A stretch of DNA of 25,188 bases from Bacteroidota bacterium (GCA_018224345.1 JAGTUW010000328.1:1-25188); one strand, 5' to 3'; numbered from the stretch's first letter, positions 1-8,736 are shown. Numbers and translations are program-made. Notes: generated by a model not told the origin, from the letters alone.

Positions 1-381
1 GTGCGGGTTGTGCAGGGGGGCGAGTTCGATATTGTCACGGAGGCTCTGCAGCACGGGGTCGGTGATCAGCACCGACCCGGCGAAATCCTCCGCACCATGT
101 ACCACGCGGTGTCCCACTGCATGAATTTCGGATTTCTCTTTGATGACGCCGTGATTTTTGCTCAACAACACAGCGAGCACATACTCGATAGCCATGCCAT
201 GGTCAAGAATTTCACCGGTCAGTTTGATCGTATCGTTATCGTGACGCGTGTTTGTCAGCAACGCCCCGCTCATACCTATGCGTTCGACAAGTCCCTTGGC
301 CAGGCGTGTATTCGATTCAGCCTCGATGAATTGATATTTGATCGAAGAACTTCCGCAGTTGACGACGAGAATGTTAATCAT
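1..381 (-). CDS. ackA: Acetate kinase, N-terminal part (cut by window edge)
   Basis: Interconverts acetate plus ATP with acetyl phosphate plus ADP in the cytoplasm, the substrate-level phosphorylation step of the Pta-AckA pathway. The 127 visible residues start MINILVVNCGSSSIKYQF, which is the family's N-terminal signature (N-x-G-S-S-S) in the first ASKHA-fold phosphate-binding loop. They also contain the second signature, GHRVVHG, and the LAPLHNP stretch that precedes the substrate-binding region. The ATG at 381 is preceded by AGGAG about 10 nt upstream, and this site overlaps the TAG stop of the upstream dehydrogenase. The 13-bp gap implies co-transcription with that gene. The rest of the gene (full proteins are about 400 aa) lies beyond position 1, so completeness cannot be judged. 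The family call is firm; related butyrate or propionate kinases share parts of the signatures but fit this N-terminus less well. Confidence 0.95.
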   Translation of the reverse strand, partial: MINILVVNCGSSSIKYQFIEAESNTRLAKGLVERIGMSGALLTNTRHDNDTIKLTGEILDHGMAIEYVLAVLLSKNHGVIKEKSEIHAVGHRVVHGAEDFAGSVLITDPVLQSLRDNIELAPLHNPH

Positions 382-394
382 GATATTTGTGCTC

Positions 395-1345
395 CTATCC
401 CAGGTTTTCAGTGATTCGTTTACCCGATTCGTCGTAGCGGAAGAAACCCTCTCCGCTTTTCTTGCCGTATTTTTGTTCGCGCACCTTGCGTCGCAGCAAA
501 GGGCACGGTCGGTATTTCGAATCGCCAAGTTCCTGGAACATCGATTCCATCCATGCGAGTAATTCCTCAAGTCCCATCGAGTCGGCAAGTTCCAGAGGCC
601 CCATCGGCATGTTGTATCCCAGACGCATTGCTGTATCGATATCATCCTCCGAAGCGACGCCCTCCATGAGGATATACATGGCTTCGTTCAGCATCGGAAT
701 GATGACACGGGTAGTAATGAAGCCCGGGTACTCATACACTTCCACTGTGGTTTTTCCGATACTCTGGATGAATTCCCTCGTACGCTGAAACGTATCATCA
801 CTGGTGTGGAATGCGCGAACAATTTCACAGAGCGGCGTTTTTGGAACAGGATTTGCAAAATGCAGACCGATAACCCTGCCGGGGTGCTGTACCGGTTTTG
901 CAATCTTCGTCAAGCTGAGCGTTGATGTGTTGGAAACGATGATAATTTCTGGCGGACAAATCTTGTCCAGTTTGATGAGAAGATCCTGCTTGAGTTCAAA
1001 ATCTTCATCGACGACTTCCATGACGAAATCCGTATTGGCGATTTCGTTGATGTCCGTGATTACTTTGATGCGGCTGAGAAGTGCTCGTTTTTCGCTCTCT
1101 GTCATACCCCAGCGCTGAATCTCGCGATCCATGTTTTCCGCCAGTCCATCGAGACAGGCCTTGACGCGGTCTTCGTTTATCTCAACAATGAGAACGTTGA
1201 GGCCGTGTGATGAGAGTGTCTGTGCCAACCCGCGCCCCATGATGCCACCACCGACCAGTCCGACGAATTCAATTCGTGGAGTGGATGCGTGCGCCACGGG
1301 CATTTCGTTGTCGAGTTCCTTGAGTGAGATGGGTGTGTCTTGCAT
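395..1345 (-). CDS. 3-hydroxyacyl-CoA dehydrogenase (3-hydroxybutyryl-CoA dehydrogenase type)
   Basis: NAD(P)-dependent soluble enzyme oxidising 3-hydroxyacyl-CoA to 3-ketoacyl-CoA, or the reverse in butyrate or PHB-type routes. A Rossmann domain begins around residue 26 with VGLVGGGIMGRG (GxGxxG-type loop). The 3HCDH signature follows: SNTSTLSLTKIA, then the catalytic-His motif GLHFANPVP and the partner Glu in LCEIV. The C-terminal 3HCDH domain (residues about 200-300) contains IPMLNEAMYIL with its conserved Asn. An upstream in-frame ATG exists at 1369, but it lacks a ribosome site. The ATG at 1345 has GGAG 8 nt upstream, so I chose the 316-aa form. It carries roughly 25 extra residues before the Rossmann fold compared with the usual 282-aa Hbd. 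The downstream neighbour is ackA, 13 bp away. Chain-length preference, and fatty-acid oxidation versus butanoyl-CoA formation, cannot be told from the sequence. Confidence 0.9.
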   Translation of the reverse strand: MQDTPISLKELDNEMPVAHASTPRIEFVGLVGGGIMGRGLAQTLSSHGLNVLIVEINEDRVKACLDGLAENMDREIQRWGMTESEKRALLSRIKVITDINEIANTDFVMEVVDEDFELKQDLLIKLDKICPPEIIIVSNTSTLSLTKIAKPVQHPGRVIGLHFANPVPKTPLCEIVRAFHTSDDTFQRTREFIQSIGKTTVEVYEYPGFITTRVIIPMLNEAMYILMEGVASEDDIDTAMRLGYNMPMGPLELADSMGLEELLAWMESMFQELGDSKYRPCPLLRRKVREQKYGKKSGEGFFRYDESGKRITENLG

Positions 1346-1415
1346 AATGATTGCTCCGGTAGCCGCCATTCAGGGCGGTCAGGATTACCTTTCGATTGTC
1401 TGTAGGTGCTATGTG

Positions 1416-1445
1416 ATTTGAGATTTGATCAAGTCAGGCCGTCAA
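1416..1445 (-). promoter_or_regulatory. Putative sigma-70-like promoter for the dehydrogenase-ackA pair
   Basis: On the minus strand TTGACG (1440-1445) and TCAAAT (1416-1421) are separated by 18 bp, about 70 bp upstream of the chosen ATG. The -35 matches consensus at five of six positions and the -10 at four of six. This rests on motif reading only. Confidence 0.25.
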
Positions 1446-1484
1446 TTCAGAATCCTGCTGGGAAAGTTATTTTCGGGTTGCGCT

Positions 1485-1579
1485 TGCGGATGCAGATTTA
1501 ATTACGCAAAAACCCTATCCAATCAAAGTTAACAAAGGAAAACAGGATACACAAGGCTGTAATGCATCTGGCATCCGCA
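1485..1579. repeat. Imperfect long inverted repeat
   Basis: TGCGGATGCAGAT at 1485-1497 is the reverse complement of ATCTGGCATCCGCA at 1566-1579 except for one bulged base. The 68-bp spacer is AT-rich. No flanking target-site duplication is apparent, so a mobile-element origin is not supported; it may be an RNA structure or coincidental. Confidence 0.5.
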
Positions 1580-1690
1580 TGTGTGACGAGGCGGACTGTA
1601 CAGTGTTTTTTTTCTGTGTCAGCAAGACGCATGTGCCGCAATGCTGAATACTGAAAAAGTGTGATTCTCGTATTCAGTGTTTCATTCACA

Positions 1691-2923
1691 TTATGCGATT
1701 GTATCACGATTCATCCAGGCATGGAGGAGGATTCCTGCAGCGATCATGCTTGTCAAAAAGAATGAACCACCATAGCTCATAAATGGCAGTGGCAGACCGA
1801 TCACCGGTATGATGCCCAATGTCATGCCGATATTGACGTAGATATGGAAGAGCAGCATAGCGGTAATACCGATTGCTACGAGACTGCTGAATCTGAATTC
1901 CAGAATGCGTGCCAAACGCAAACCTCGTAACAACAGGAATGTGAAGAGGGTGATGATCATCAAAGCACCCAGAAACCCGAATTCTTCAGCCGGCACGCAG
2001 AAAATAAAATCCGTCCACTGTTCCGGGACGAAGCGGAGTTGTGTCTGTGATCCCTGCATATAGCCGCGTCCCGTCAGACCGCCGGATCCGATGGCCACTT
2101 TCGATTGGATGACATTCCAGCCCGCGCCCAAAGGTGCCTCGGTCGGATCAAAAAAGACCGCGACACGACTACGCTGATACTCCGGAAGGTGTGCGTATGT
2201 GTATTGGACTCCGAAGCCGATCGAAAAATTCAGCGCAAGGAAGAGCAATGCGACGCCAAGATTTCTCTTCATGAGATAAAAGAGTATTGAAACGAGTAAC
2301 GCGGTGACAAGAAAGTACCAGAGGCCAATAATTGAAAGGACCGCAACCAGTACAGGGGAGAGCAGCGTCAGCAGCAGAACCATCTCCGCTCCGGCCCAGA
2401 ATATCATCATCAGAAAAATCGCCCAGTATACCAGCCCTGTACCGAAATCAGGTTGAAGCAGGATGAGCAGCCATGGGAGGCCGACGATACCGATAGCCAT
2501 CGCCAAATCCTTGAAAGAGTGGAGACTGGTTGTGCTGTCGGCCAAAAAGCGCGCCAGGGCAAGAATTGTAGCGACTTTCGCAAATTCGGCGGGTTGTATC
2601 CCGTACCCGCCGATACCGAACCAGCCGGAATTGCCAGCGACGGTTTTTCCGAATAACAGTACCAACACCAGCAGCAGCACAGAGCCAGCGTATGCGGGAT
2701 ACGCGACATAGTGGAAAAATCTCGAAGGAGCGAACTGTACAAGAATCAGGACAAGAAGACCGAGTACAGTCCAGAACACTTGTTTCTGAAAGCGGATGTA
2801 TAAGTCAGCATTGTGTGTCGCACTGTAAACAGAAAGCAGACCTGCGGTGATCAGAAGCAGAATGGGGAGTATAAGCAGCCAATCTATATGTCTGGGACTG
2901 AATCGTGTTATTGAATTACGCAT
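1691..2923 (-). CDS. rodA: Rod-shape SEDS peptidoglycan polymerase RodA
   Basis: Integral membrane SEDS glycosyltransferase that polymerises lipid II in the elongasome, paired with PBP2. The 410-aa protein has about ten hydrophobic segments, beginning at residue 14 (DWLLILPILLLITAGLL). It carries SEDS hallmarks: QPAEFAKVA in the mid region, the GRGYMQGSQTQLRFVPEQWTDFIF block, VPAEEFGFLGAL, and the C-terminal IPVIGLPLPFMSYGGS signature of FtsW/RodA/SpoVE. RodA rather than FtsW follows from the context beside mrdA and mreBCD. An in-frame TTG lies one codon upstream, but the GGAGG sits only 1 nt from that TTG and 4 nt from the ATG at 2923, so I chose the ATG. It overlaps the mrdA stop by one base (TGATG), implying translational coupling. 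It is the last gene of the seven-gene operon. Confidence 0.96.
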   Translation of the reverse strand: MRNSITRFSPRHIDWLLILPILLLITAGLLSVYSATHNADLYIRFQKQVFWTVLGLLVLILVQFAPSRFFHYVAYPAYAGSVLLLVLVLLFGKTVAGNSGWFGIGGYGIQPAEFAKVATILALARFLADSTTSLHSFKDLAMAIGIVGLPWLLILLQPDFGTGLVYWAIFLMMIFWAGAEMVLLLTLLSPVLVAVLSIIGLWYFLVTALLVSILFYLMKRNLGVALLFLALNFSIGFGVQYTYAHLPEYQRSRVAVFFDPTEAPLGAGWNVIQSKVAIGSGGLTGRGYMQGSQTQLRFVPEQWTDFIFCVPAEEFGFLGALMIITLFTFLLLRGLRLARILEFRFSSLVAIGITAMLLFHIYVNIGMTLGIIPVIGLPLPFMSYGGSFFLTSMIAAGILLHAWMNRDTIA

Positions 2924-4758
2924 CAATCCTCCGATACCGTAGAGGGTTCTGGGAGGACGGGACTCACCTGCTCTACATCATTCTGAGATCCCTCCGGTGT
3001 ATGCGGAATGCCAGGTCCCAGAAGATAGCGTCGCATCATTGACCCGGCAATCGGTGCCGCTACTACACCGCCGAACCCGCCCTGTTCCACAATGACCGCG
3101 AGAGCGATGCGTGGGTCATCAACAGGGGCATAACCGACAAACCAGGCGTGATCGGGGTTTGGAGGATTTTGCGCCGTTCCGGTCTTCCCAGCGATGCGCA
3201 CGCCGGCAACACGGGCAGCAGATCCTGTGCCGGATCCGTGGACGGCACGATACATACCACGCTGAATGACCTCGAGTGCATTTTTCGACAGCGGCAAAGC
3301 GCGGGCACCTTTCTCGACCGCATGCACATCACCGGTCACACGATCAAGCATTTCACGGACAGCATGCGGGCGATAGTACGTACCTCCATTCGCAAGCGAG
3401 GCCGTAAAAGCAGCCATCTGCAGCGGTGTGGCATTTATCTCACCTTGTCCGATACCGAGATTCACCAGATAGCCTATATTCCACCGTGTCCCGTAGCGTT
3501 TATCATAATACTCTTCAGACGGAATGATGCCGCTACTCTCATTGCTGATATCCATCCCTGTCGGAACCCCGAAATGGAATATGCGACCATATTTCTGCAG
3601 ATTTGTGAAACCCAGCTTGAAGATCAACTTATAGAAGAACACATTGCAGGAATGCTCAAGAGCTTTTACGACGTTAATGTCTCCATGCGCACCGTGACAA
3701 CCGAATTCCTGGCCGGCAAGAAGATAGGAGCCCGGGCAGGCAATACGGGTATCAGTATCGATAATCCCTTCCTGCAAGGCAGCAATGGCGACGAGCATTT
3801 TGAATGTCGAACCAGGAGGATAGGTCGCCATCGAGCAGCGGTTGAACATTGGAGAATGGGGGTTCTCACGCAGTGCATTCCATACGTCCAGTGAGATGCG
3901 ACCGCTGAAGTCCCGTAAATCATAGTCGGGTGCGCTTACGAATGCCAATACCTCACCGTTTCTCGGGTCGATTGCCACGATGGCACCACGTTTCCCGCGC
4001 AACAGTCGCTCACCATGCTGCTGGAGATCCATGTCGATGGTGAGAACGAGATCCTTTCCCTGACGTGCCGGGATATCAGAGCGCCCGTGACCGAAACTCT
4101 CGATGACACGTCCGCGTGAGTCCACCGAAAGATAGCTGTACCCTTTGTTTCCGCGAAGCTCCTCTTCGTAATACGCTTCAATCCCATTGAAACCAACCAT
4201 GTCCCCCGGCTGGTAGTAGTCGCCCAGATTATTGAGCAGCCATGGCGAAATTTCCTTCGTATATCCGAGAAGATGGGAAAGATTTGCCTTGAGATTGTAG
4301 ATACGTCTCGACTCAATCGTGTAATCGACACCGGGCAGCATCGTCCGGTATTCTTCGAGCAATGAGAGTTGTATAAACGACAGATCTCTGGAAATTTTGA
4401 CTGGTTGAAACGTATTTTTTCCTGCCTGACTGATCCGGTATCGTACGACATTCGTATCTACATCGAACAGCCGTTTCAGTATGGGAAGACTCTCCCAGGC
4501 AAATTCAAACGGGGTGACAGTCAGCGTATAGCTCGGATTATTGTCGACGATCAAATTTCCGTTTTTATCAAAAATCAGACCGCGGAGGGGTTCCTTGGAA
4601 AGTCTTCGGATGGAATTCGATTCCGCCTGTGAGCGAAAGGAAGAAAATTCCAGAAATTGCAATTGATATAAACGGACAACAAGGATCCCGATGAGTGCCA
4701 CGATGACAGAAGTCAGAATATATGCGCGTTTTCTGCTGGCGAACGAACTGCGTTCCAT
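2923..4758 (-). CDS. mrdA: Penicillin-binding protein 2, elongation transpeptidase
   Basis: Class B PBP that cross-links peptidoglycan made by RodA during lateral growth. It is a bitopic inner-membrane protein facing the periplasm. The 611 residues contain an N-terminal anchor (about 12-32), the PBP dimerisation/pedestal domain (about 50-230, with LRGLIFDKNGNLIVDN), and the transpeptidase domain (about 255-580). All three penicillin-fold motifs are present: S317-T-F-K320 (acyl-enzyme Ser), S370-C-N372 and K525-T-G-T528. The tail after about 585 is Pro/Ser/Glu-rich and likely disordered. The ATG at 4758 lies 12 bp after the mreD stop with only a weak GGAA-like ribosome site. Length and motif spacing are normal for PBP2. 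Its place between mreD and rodA fixes it as the elongasome PBP rather than the division PBP3/FtsI. Confidence 0.96.
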   Translation of the reverse strand: MERSSFASRKRAYILTSVIVALIGILVVRLYQLQFLEFSSFRSQAESNSIRRLSKEPLRGLIFDKNGNLIVDNNPSYTLTVTPFEFAWESLPILKRLFDVDTNVVRYRISQAGKNTFQPVKISRDLSFIQLSLLEEYRTMLPGVDYTIESRRIYNLKANLSHLLGYTKEISPWLLNNLGDYYQPGDMVGFNGIEAYYEEELRGNKGYSYLSVDSRGRVIESFGHGRSDIPARQGKDLVLTIDMDLQQHGERLLRGKRGAIVAIDPRNGEVLAFVSAPDYDLRDFSGRISLDVWNALRENPHSPMFNRCSMATYPPGSTFKMLVAIAALQEGIIDTDTRIACPGSYLLAGQEFGCHGAHGDINVVKALEHSCNVFFYKLIFKLGFTNLQKYGRIFHFGVPTGMDISNESSGIIPSEEYYDKRYGTRWNIGYLVNLGIGQGEINATPLQMAAFTASLANGGTYYRPHAVREMLDRVTGDVHAVEKGARALPLSKNALEVIQRGMYRAVHGSGTGSAARVAGVRIAGKTGTAQNPPNPDHAWFVGYAPVDDPRIALAVIVEQGGFGGVVAAPIAGSMMRRYLLGPGIPHTPEGSQNDVEQVSPVLPEPSTVSED

Positions 4759-4770
4759 AACGATTCCAGA

Positions 4771-5277
4771 TTACACTTTCAGCCGGGGTGCTGTCCGGGC
4801 GAGAAAAAGTACGGGGATAACGGCCAAAACGGTCGTATAGGCCGAAGCACCCAATACATGATGAGTGAAAAGAGAAACGAAATCAATATCAAGGCCCCGA
4901 AAATAAGAAAATACGAACACAATGTGAAATATCAGCGAAGCCAGCAAGACGATAAGCACCATGCGTGGGGCACGAATTAATAACGAGGCCTTTGCCTCAT
5001 CGTAGAAAAATCCGGAAACGAAGGCTGCAATGGTCAGACCCAGCGGTGTAATCCCGACAACAGCCGAGAAGTAGGCATCGACAAGGAGTCCTGCCGGAAA
5101 GGAGAGCAACATCCCGGCTATCTGTCCTTCATACACGCTGATGAACACGGTACCAATGAGCAGGAAAGAAGGGACGATCCCGAACAGCCCGATAAGAGGG
5201 GCGATGGCAATCTGCGTGACGGACAACAGCATCATCAGACCGAGCCAGAGTGTCAGCCTCCGGAACCTGGGTGTCAT
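4771..5277 (-). CDS. mreD: Rod shape-determining protein MreD
   Basis: Small polytopic inner-membrane protein of the rod complex, thought to balance MreC activation of PBP2-RodA. It has 168 residues and about five hydrophobic segments, for example LGLMMLLSVTQIAIAPLIGLF near the start and YTTVLAVIPVLFLA at the end. The central motif AGLLVDAYFSAVVGITPLGL resembles the conserved 'GLxxDxxxxxxxGxxxL' element of MreD proteins. The ATG at 5277 overlaps the mreC stop (ATGA) and has GGAG 8 nt upstream. Sequence conservation in this family is low, so the call rests on topology, size and position between mreC and mrdA. Confidence 0.9.
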   Translation of the reverse strand: MTPRFRRLTLWLGLMMLLSVTQIAIAPLIGLFGIVPSFLLIGTVFISVYEGQIAGMLLSFPAGLLVDAYFSAVVGITPLGLTIAAFVSGFFYDEAKASLLIRAPRMVLIVLLASLIFHIVFVFSYFRGLDIDFVSLFTHHVLGASAYTTVLAVIPVLFLARTAPRLKV

Positions 5278-6122
5278 GGTGTTATCTCCGTGGGTTGGTA
5301 CAGTTCTCTTTCAATTGCGTCCCGCAAGGGATCTGATGAATAACGAACGACAAAGACTCGTTCGAGAGCCGCAAAGTTGACCCGTGCCTCTACTTCTATA
5401 CGGCTGTGCGGACCGCCGTCCTCACTCGGTCCGATATCGCGAATGATGCCGATCATTATCTCCGGCGGAAAGATGTTGCTGTATTCCGATGTGACGATAG
5501 TATCACCGGGAAGAGCGTCAGCAGATTTCCTTACGTTACGCAGGAGTAGATACTCGCCGGCATCCCACGCGATAATTCCATCGATCCGTGAGCGTTTGAT
5601 TTTAGCCGTGGCGCGAAAGCCACGATTGACTGCGAGCATGGCGATACTGTGTCGTTCACTGGTGGCGACAATTTTGCCTACCAACCCCTCTTCATTAATT
5701 ACGGGCATGTTGACTTCAATGCTGTCACGTCTGCCGACATCGAGAGTGATCATATTCTGTCCCGATGTAAGGTTCTTTCCGACGATTTCGGCCGGGACGA
5801 GAGGCCAGGTGCTCCTGTCACGGAAGCCGATTTTCCTCCTCAACTCCATGTTCTCCTGGCGCAACCGGCGTAATTGCATTACTTCCTCCATAAGCGCCAC
5901 ATTGACGTCACGCAATGCATCCGCGTTCTGCTGCGAAGAGAAAAGGGAAGTGGCCCAGTTGGAGGACGACTGGAGCGAAGCAAGAGAGACAAGTGAGGCG
6001 GAGCGGAGCAGTTGCACCGGGGCGCTGTCGTTATAGGCGATCAGGAGGATGGATAGTCCTGCCAATGCCGTCAAAACGATGTATTCGCGAAAGACCCGTA
6101 TGAACGAAAACAGTGTGTGCAC
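5274..6122 (-). CDS. mreC: Rod shape-determining protein MreC
   Basis: Bitopic membrane protein whose periplasmic part forms filaments and activates PBP2-RodA. The 282 residues show a short cytoplasmic N-terminus, a membrane anchor (about 14-30), a predicted coiled coil (about 65-100, rich in Leu/Glu/Arg heptads) and then the paired beta-domain region. That region carries the family-typical NMITLDVGRRDSIEVNMPVI and EEGLVGKIV stretches. The start is GTG at 6122, with only a weak AAGAG-like site in front. The stop overlaps mreD by four bases. It sits 25 bp after mreB in the same transcript. Confidence 0.95.
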   Translation of the reverse strand: MHTLFSFIRVFREYIVLTALAGLSILLIAYNDSAPVQLLRSASLVSLASLQSSSNWATSLFSSQQNADALRDVNVALMEEVMQLRRLRQENMELRRKIGFRDRSTWPLVPAEIVGKNLTSGQNMITLDVGRRDSIEVNMPVINEEGLVGKIVATSERHSIAMLAVNRGFRATAKIKRSRIDGIIAWDAGEYLLLRNVRKSADALPGDTIVTSEYSNIFPPEIMIGIIRDIGPSEDGGPHSRIEVEARVNFAALERVFVVRYSSDPLRDAIERELYQPTEITP

Positions 6123-6147
6123 GGTGTAACACTCTTGGATTCCCGAA

Positions 6148-7173
6148 TTAGTATTTTTTCCCTTTGATAATAACCTTGCTGTACTTATGCAGGTTTTCCA
6201 TAATTGCGCCCGTTCCGCGTACCACTGCGGTCAGAGGATCTTCCGCAACATGGACAGGCAGATTGGTCTCCTTGCGGATGCGCGTATCGAGCCCCTTCAA
6301 CAATGCACCACCGCCTGTAAGCATGATACCGCGATCAAGTATATCGGCGGCCAGTTCTGGGGGGGTACGTTCAAGAGTGGATTTGACCGCCTCCACGATC
6401 GCAGTAATCGGTTCCTCGAGGCACTCGCGGATCTCTGCGCTCGATGCTTCAACGGTGGTTGGCAAACCACCGATGAGGTCGCGTCCCTTGACACGTACGA
6501 CCAATTCCTGTTTGAGCGGGACGGCGCTGCCGACTTCGCACTTGATGATCTCTGAGGTGCGTTCCCCTATAAGCAGATTATGATGTTTTTTGAAGTGCTG
6601 CATGATCGCGCTGTTCAATTCATCCCCGGCGATACGTATGGATTCTTCCTGTACGATGCCGGACAGGGCGATTACAGCAATTTCCGTTGTTCCACCCCCG
6701 ATATCGATGATCATATCGCCGACGGCGGCATCGACGGAAAGCCCGATGCCGATGGCTGCTGCCATTGGCTCTGCAACCAGGTAGACTTCTTTTGCACCCG
6801 CATGTTCGCCGCTGTCTCTTACGGCGCGTTTTTCCACTTCCGTAATGCCGCTGGGAACGGAAATTACAATCCGTCGACTGGGAATCCAGCTGTTCATGAT
6901 TTTTTTGATGAAGGCGCGCAGCATCCCTTCGGCGATCTCGAAATCCGCGATCACACCGTCACGCATCGGTCTGACTACCTGCAGGTCGCGATGTGTTTTC
7001 CCCTGCATCTCACGTGCATCGTTCCCGATTGCTATGATTTTCTTTGTGTTTTTGTCGAACGCGACGATCGAGGGTTCGCTGAGGACGACCCCCTTGCCCC
7101 GAACCCAGATCAATGTATTCGCTGTGCCGAGATCGATCGCGAGATCGTTGCTGAAAATACTGAATATGCCCAT
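6148..7173 (-). CDS. mreB: Actin-like cytoskeletal protein MreB
   Basis: ATP-dependent filament-forming actin homologue that steers the rod complex along the inner face of the membrane. The 341-aa length is typical. Actin-fold phosphate loops are visible: D14-L-G-T-A-N-T near the N-terminus and the second loop IIDIGGGTTEIAVI at about 155-168. The adenosine motif TGGGALLKGLD lies near residue 285. The N-terminus MGIFSIFSND is short and amphipathic, as in membrane-binding MreBs. The ATG at 7173 follows purH by 16 bp with no strong ribosome site, so expression probably depends on the purN-purH transcript or on coupling. A cell-division FtsA or a DnaK-like protein is excluded by the motifs and length. 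Confidence 0.97.
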   Translation of the reverse strand: MGIFSIFSNDLAIDLGTANTLIWVRGKGVVLSEPSIVAFDKNTKKIIAIGNDAREMQGKTHRDLQVVRPMRDGVIADFEIAEGMLRAFIKKIMNSWIPSRRIVISVPSGITEVEKRAVRDSGEHAGAKEVYLVAEPMAAAIGIGLSVDAAVGDMIIDIGGGTTEIAVIALSGIVQEESIRIAGDELNSAIMQHFKKHHNLLIGERTSEIIKCEVGSAVPLKQELVVRVKGRDLIGGLPTTVEASSAEIRECLEEPITAIVEAVKSTLERTPPELAADILDRGIMLTGGGALLKGLDTRIRKETNLPVHVAEDPLTAVVRGTGAIMENLHKYSKVIIKGKKY

Positions 7174-7189
7174 ACAGGTGTCTTTTATC

Positions 7190-8728
7190 TCAGTGTTTGA
7201 AATGGCGTCTGCCGGTAAATAACATTGCGATGCCGTGTTTGTCCGCTGCGCTGATAACTTCTTCGTCGCGAATCGAACCTCCTGGCTGTATCACTGCGGT
7301 TGCTCCTGCTTTGACAGCCTCAAGCAACCCATCGGCAAAAGGGAAGAAGGCATCTGAAGCCACGACAGAATTATCCAGAGAAAAACCGGCCTGTGCGGCT
7401 TTCATCACCGCGATCGTGCTCGCATCGACACGGGACATCTGACCGGCACCGATACCGAGTGTCTGTTGCGTATTGGTATAGACGACCGCGTTTGATTTTA
7501 CATGCTTCACCACCCGCCAGGCGAAGGCCAGAGCTGTTCGTTCTTCAGCAGTAGGCGCTCTCTTCGTGACGAGTTCCCAACCGTTCGGATCTTCCGGCTC
7601 GGAGTCGGTCATTTGACAAAGATAACCATTTCTGACGGATTTCACTTGCAATCCTGCTTGTAGTATGGGTGCAGACCTGCGCGAACGGATCAGACGACGG
7701 TCCCGCTTTTGACGTAGAATATCAATTGCATCATCCGCAAATGTCGGTGCAATGATGACTTCGAAAAACATTTCGTTGAGCGTCTTTGCCAGTTGAATAT
7801 CTATCTCGCGATTACACGCCACAATACCGCCGAATGCTGAGGACTGATCCGTACTCAATGCTGCGTGGTAGGCGGATGAGAGTGTCGCCCCGATTGCGCA
7901 GCCGCAGGGATTGGTGTGTTTGATAATAGCTGCCGCCGGAGTGTCGAATTCCTCGATCAATGCTGCGGCCGCATCGATGTCGACAATGTTGTTGTAGGAG
8001 AGCTCCTTGCCGTGCAACTTCTCGAATGCAGCAAAAAATGATCCGTAAAGAGCAGCGGGTTGATGCGGATTCTCGCCGTAGCGCAGTTCCTGTTGCATCG
8101 GTGAGGACAACAGCAGGCGCTCGGGGATCTGCTCTTTCGTCTCCGTTCTTGCATTCAGCCATGAGGCAATGACATGATCATACCGTGCCGTGACGGCGAA
8201 CACTTTCGTGGCAAGTAAACGACGGAGCTCGTCACTGGTGCCGCCGTCCTTCCGAATCGCCTCCGCGACACTGCCGTAGTCTTCCGTATCACAGATCACC
8301 GTGACTGCATCATGATTTTTTGCCGCGGAACGAAGCATGGCGGGACCTCCGATATCGATCTGTTCGATACATTCGCTATCCGTTGCGTCGGTCGCGATAG
8401 TCCGTTCGAAGGGATAAAGATTGATCACAAGAAGGTCGATGGGCGGGATCCCGTGCTCAGCAATCTGTCGCATGTGTCCGTCCAGATCCCTGCGGGCGAG
8501 GAGACCGGCATGAATCATCGGATGAAGAGTTTTTACCCGCCCATCGAGCATTTCCGGAAAACCGGTGATGCTCTGAACACGTGTGACGGGAAGTCCGGCT
8601 TTTTGCAATACATCGAAGGTGCCGCCCGTCGAAATCAGTGTGACACCGCAATCCACAAGAGTACGTGCGAAATCCACAATTCCGCTTTTGTCATACACAC
8701 TGAGCAAAGCCCGCCGTACTGGAGTCAT
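7190..8728 (-). CDS. purH: Bifunctional AICAR formyltransferase / IMP cyclohydrolase
   Basis: Catalyses the last two steps of de novo IMP synthesis: AICAR plus 10-formyl-THF gives FAICAR, which is then cyclised to IMP. The 512-aa protein starts with the MGS-like IMP cyclohydrolase domain (about 1-140; VYDKSGI, STGGTFDVL, FPEMLDGRVKTLHP). The AICAR transformylase domain follows, with the catalytic Lys-His pair K270-H271 in AIIKHTNPCG. The C-terminus ends RRHFKH as expected for the family, so the gene is complete. The ATG at 8728 has a GAGGAA-type site and starts 8 bp after purN. It is the second gene of the operon that continues into mreB. Confidence 0.97.
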   Translation of the reverse strand: MTPVRRALLSVYDKSGIVDFARTLVDCGVTLISTGGTFDVLQKAGLPVTRVQSITGFPEMLDGRVKTLHPMIHAGLLARRDLDGHMRQIAEHGIPPIDLLVINLYPFERTIATDATDSECIEQIDIGGPAMLRSAAKNHDAVTVICDTEDYGSVAEAIRKDGGTSDELRRLLATKVFAVTARYDHVIASWLNARTETKEQIPERLLLSSPMQQELRYGENPHQPAALYGSFFAAFEKLHGKELSYNNIVDIDAAAALIEEFDTPAAAIIKHTNPCGCAIGATLSSAYHAALSTDQSSAFGGIVACNREIDIQLAKTLNEMFFEVIIAPTFADDAIDILRQKRDRRLIRSRRSAPILQAGLQVKSVRNGYLCQMTDSEPEDPNGWELVTKRAPTAEERTALAFAWRVVKHVKSNAVVYTNTQQTLGIGAGQMSRVDASTIAVMKAAQAGFSLDNSVVASDAFFPFADGLLEAVKAGATAVIQPGGSIRDEEVISAADKHGIAMLFTGRRHFKH

Positions 8729-8736
8729 GATTTCCT

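Larger units (their letters stand above)
1370..1690. other. Intergenic gap, no credible gene
   Basis: About 320 bp between the end of rodA and the dehydrogenase. It holds the putative promoter at 1416-1445 and an imperfect inverted repeat (1485-1497 with 1566-1579) around AT-rich DNA. It also holds an 8-bp perfect inverted repeat, CTGAATAC/GTATTCAG (1644-1651 and 1670-1677), just past the rodA stop. The latter could be a weak end-of-transcript hairpin, but no U-tract follows it on the rodA strand. A 69-codon open frame here has no recognisable domain or ribosome site. Confidence 0.6.

Noticed and set aside
1498..1707. 69-codon open frame on the minus strand after rodA
   Set aside because: It overlaps the rodA end, lacks a ribosome site, has no recognisable features and contains the inverted repeats noted above.
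3148..3894. 248-codon open frame on the plus strand
   Set aside because: It lies wholly antisense to mrdA, has no ribosome site or recognisable domain, and its product has the composition of a shadow frame.
6580..7200. 206-codon open frame on the plus strand
   Set aside because: Antisense to mreB. The long open frame follows from codon use of the real gene.
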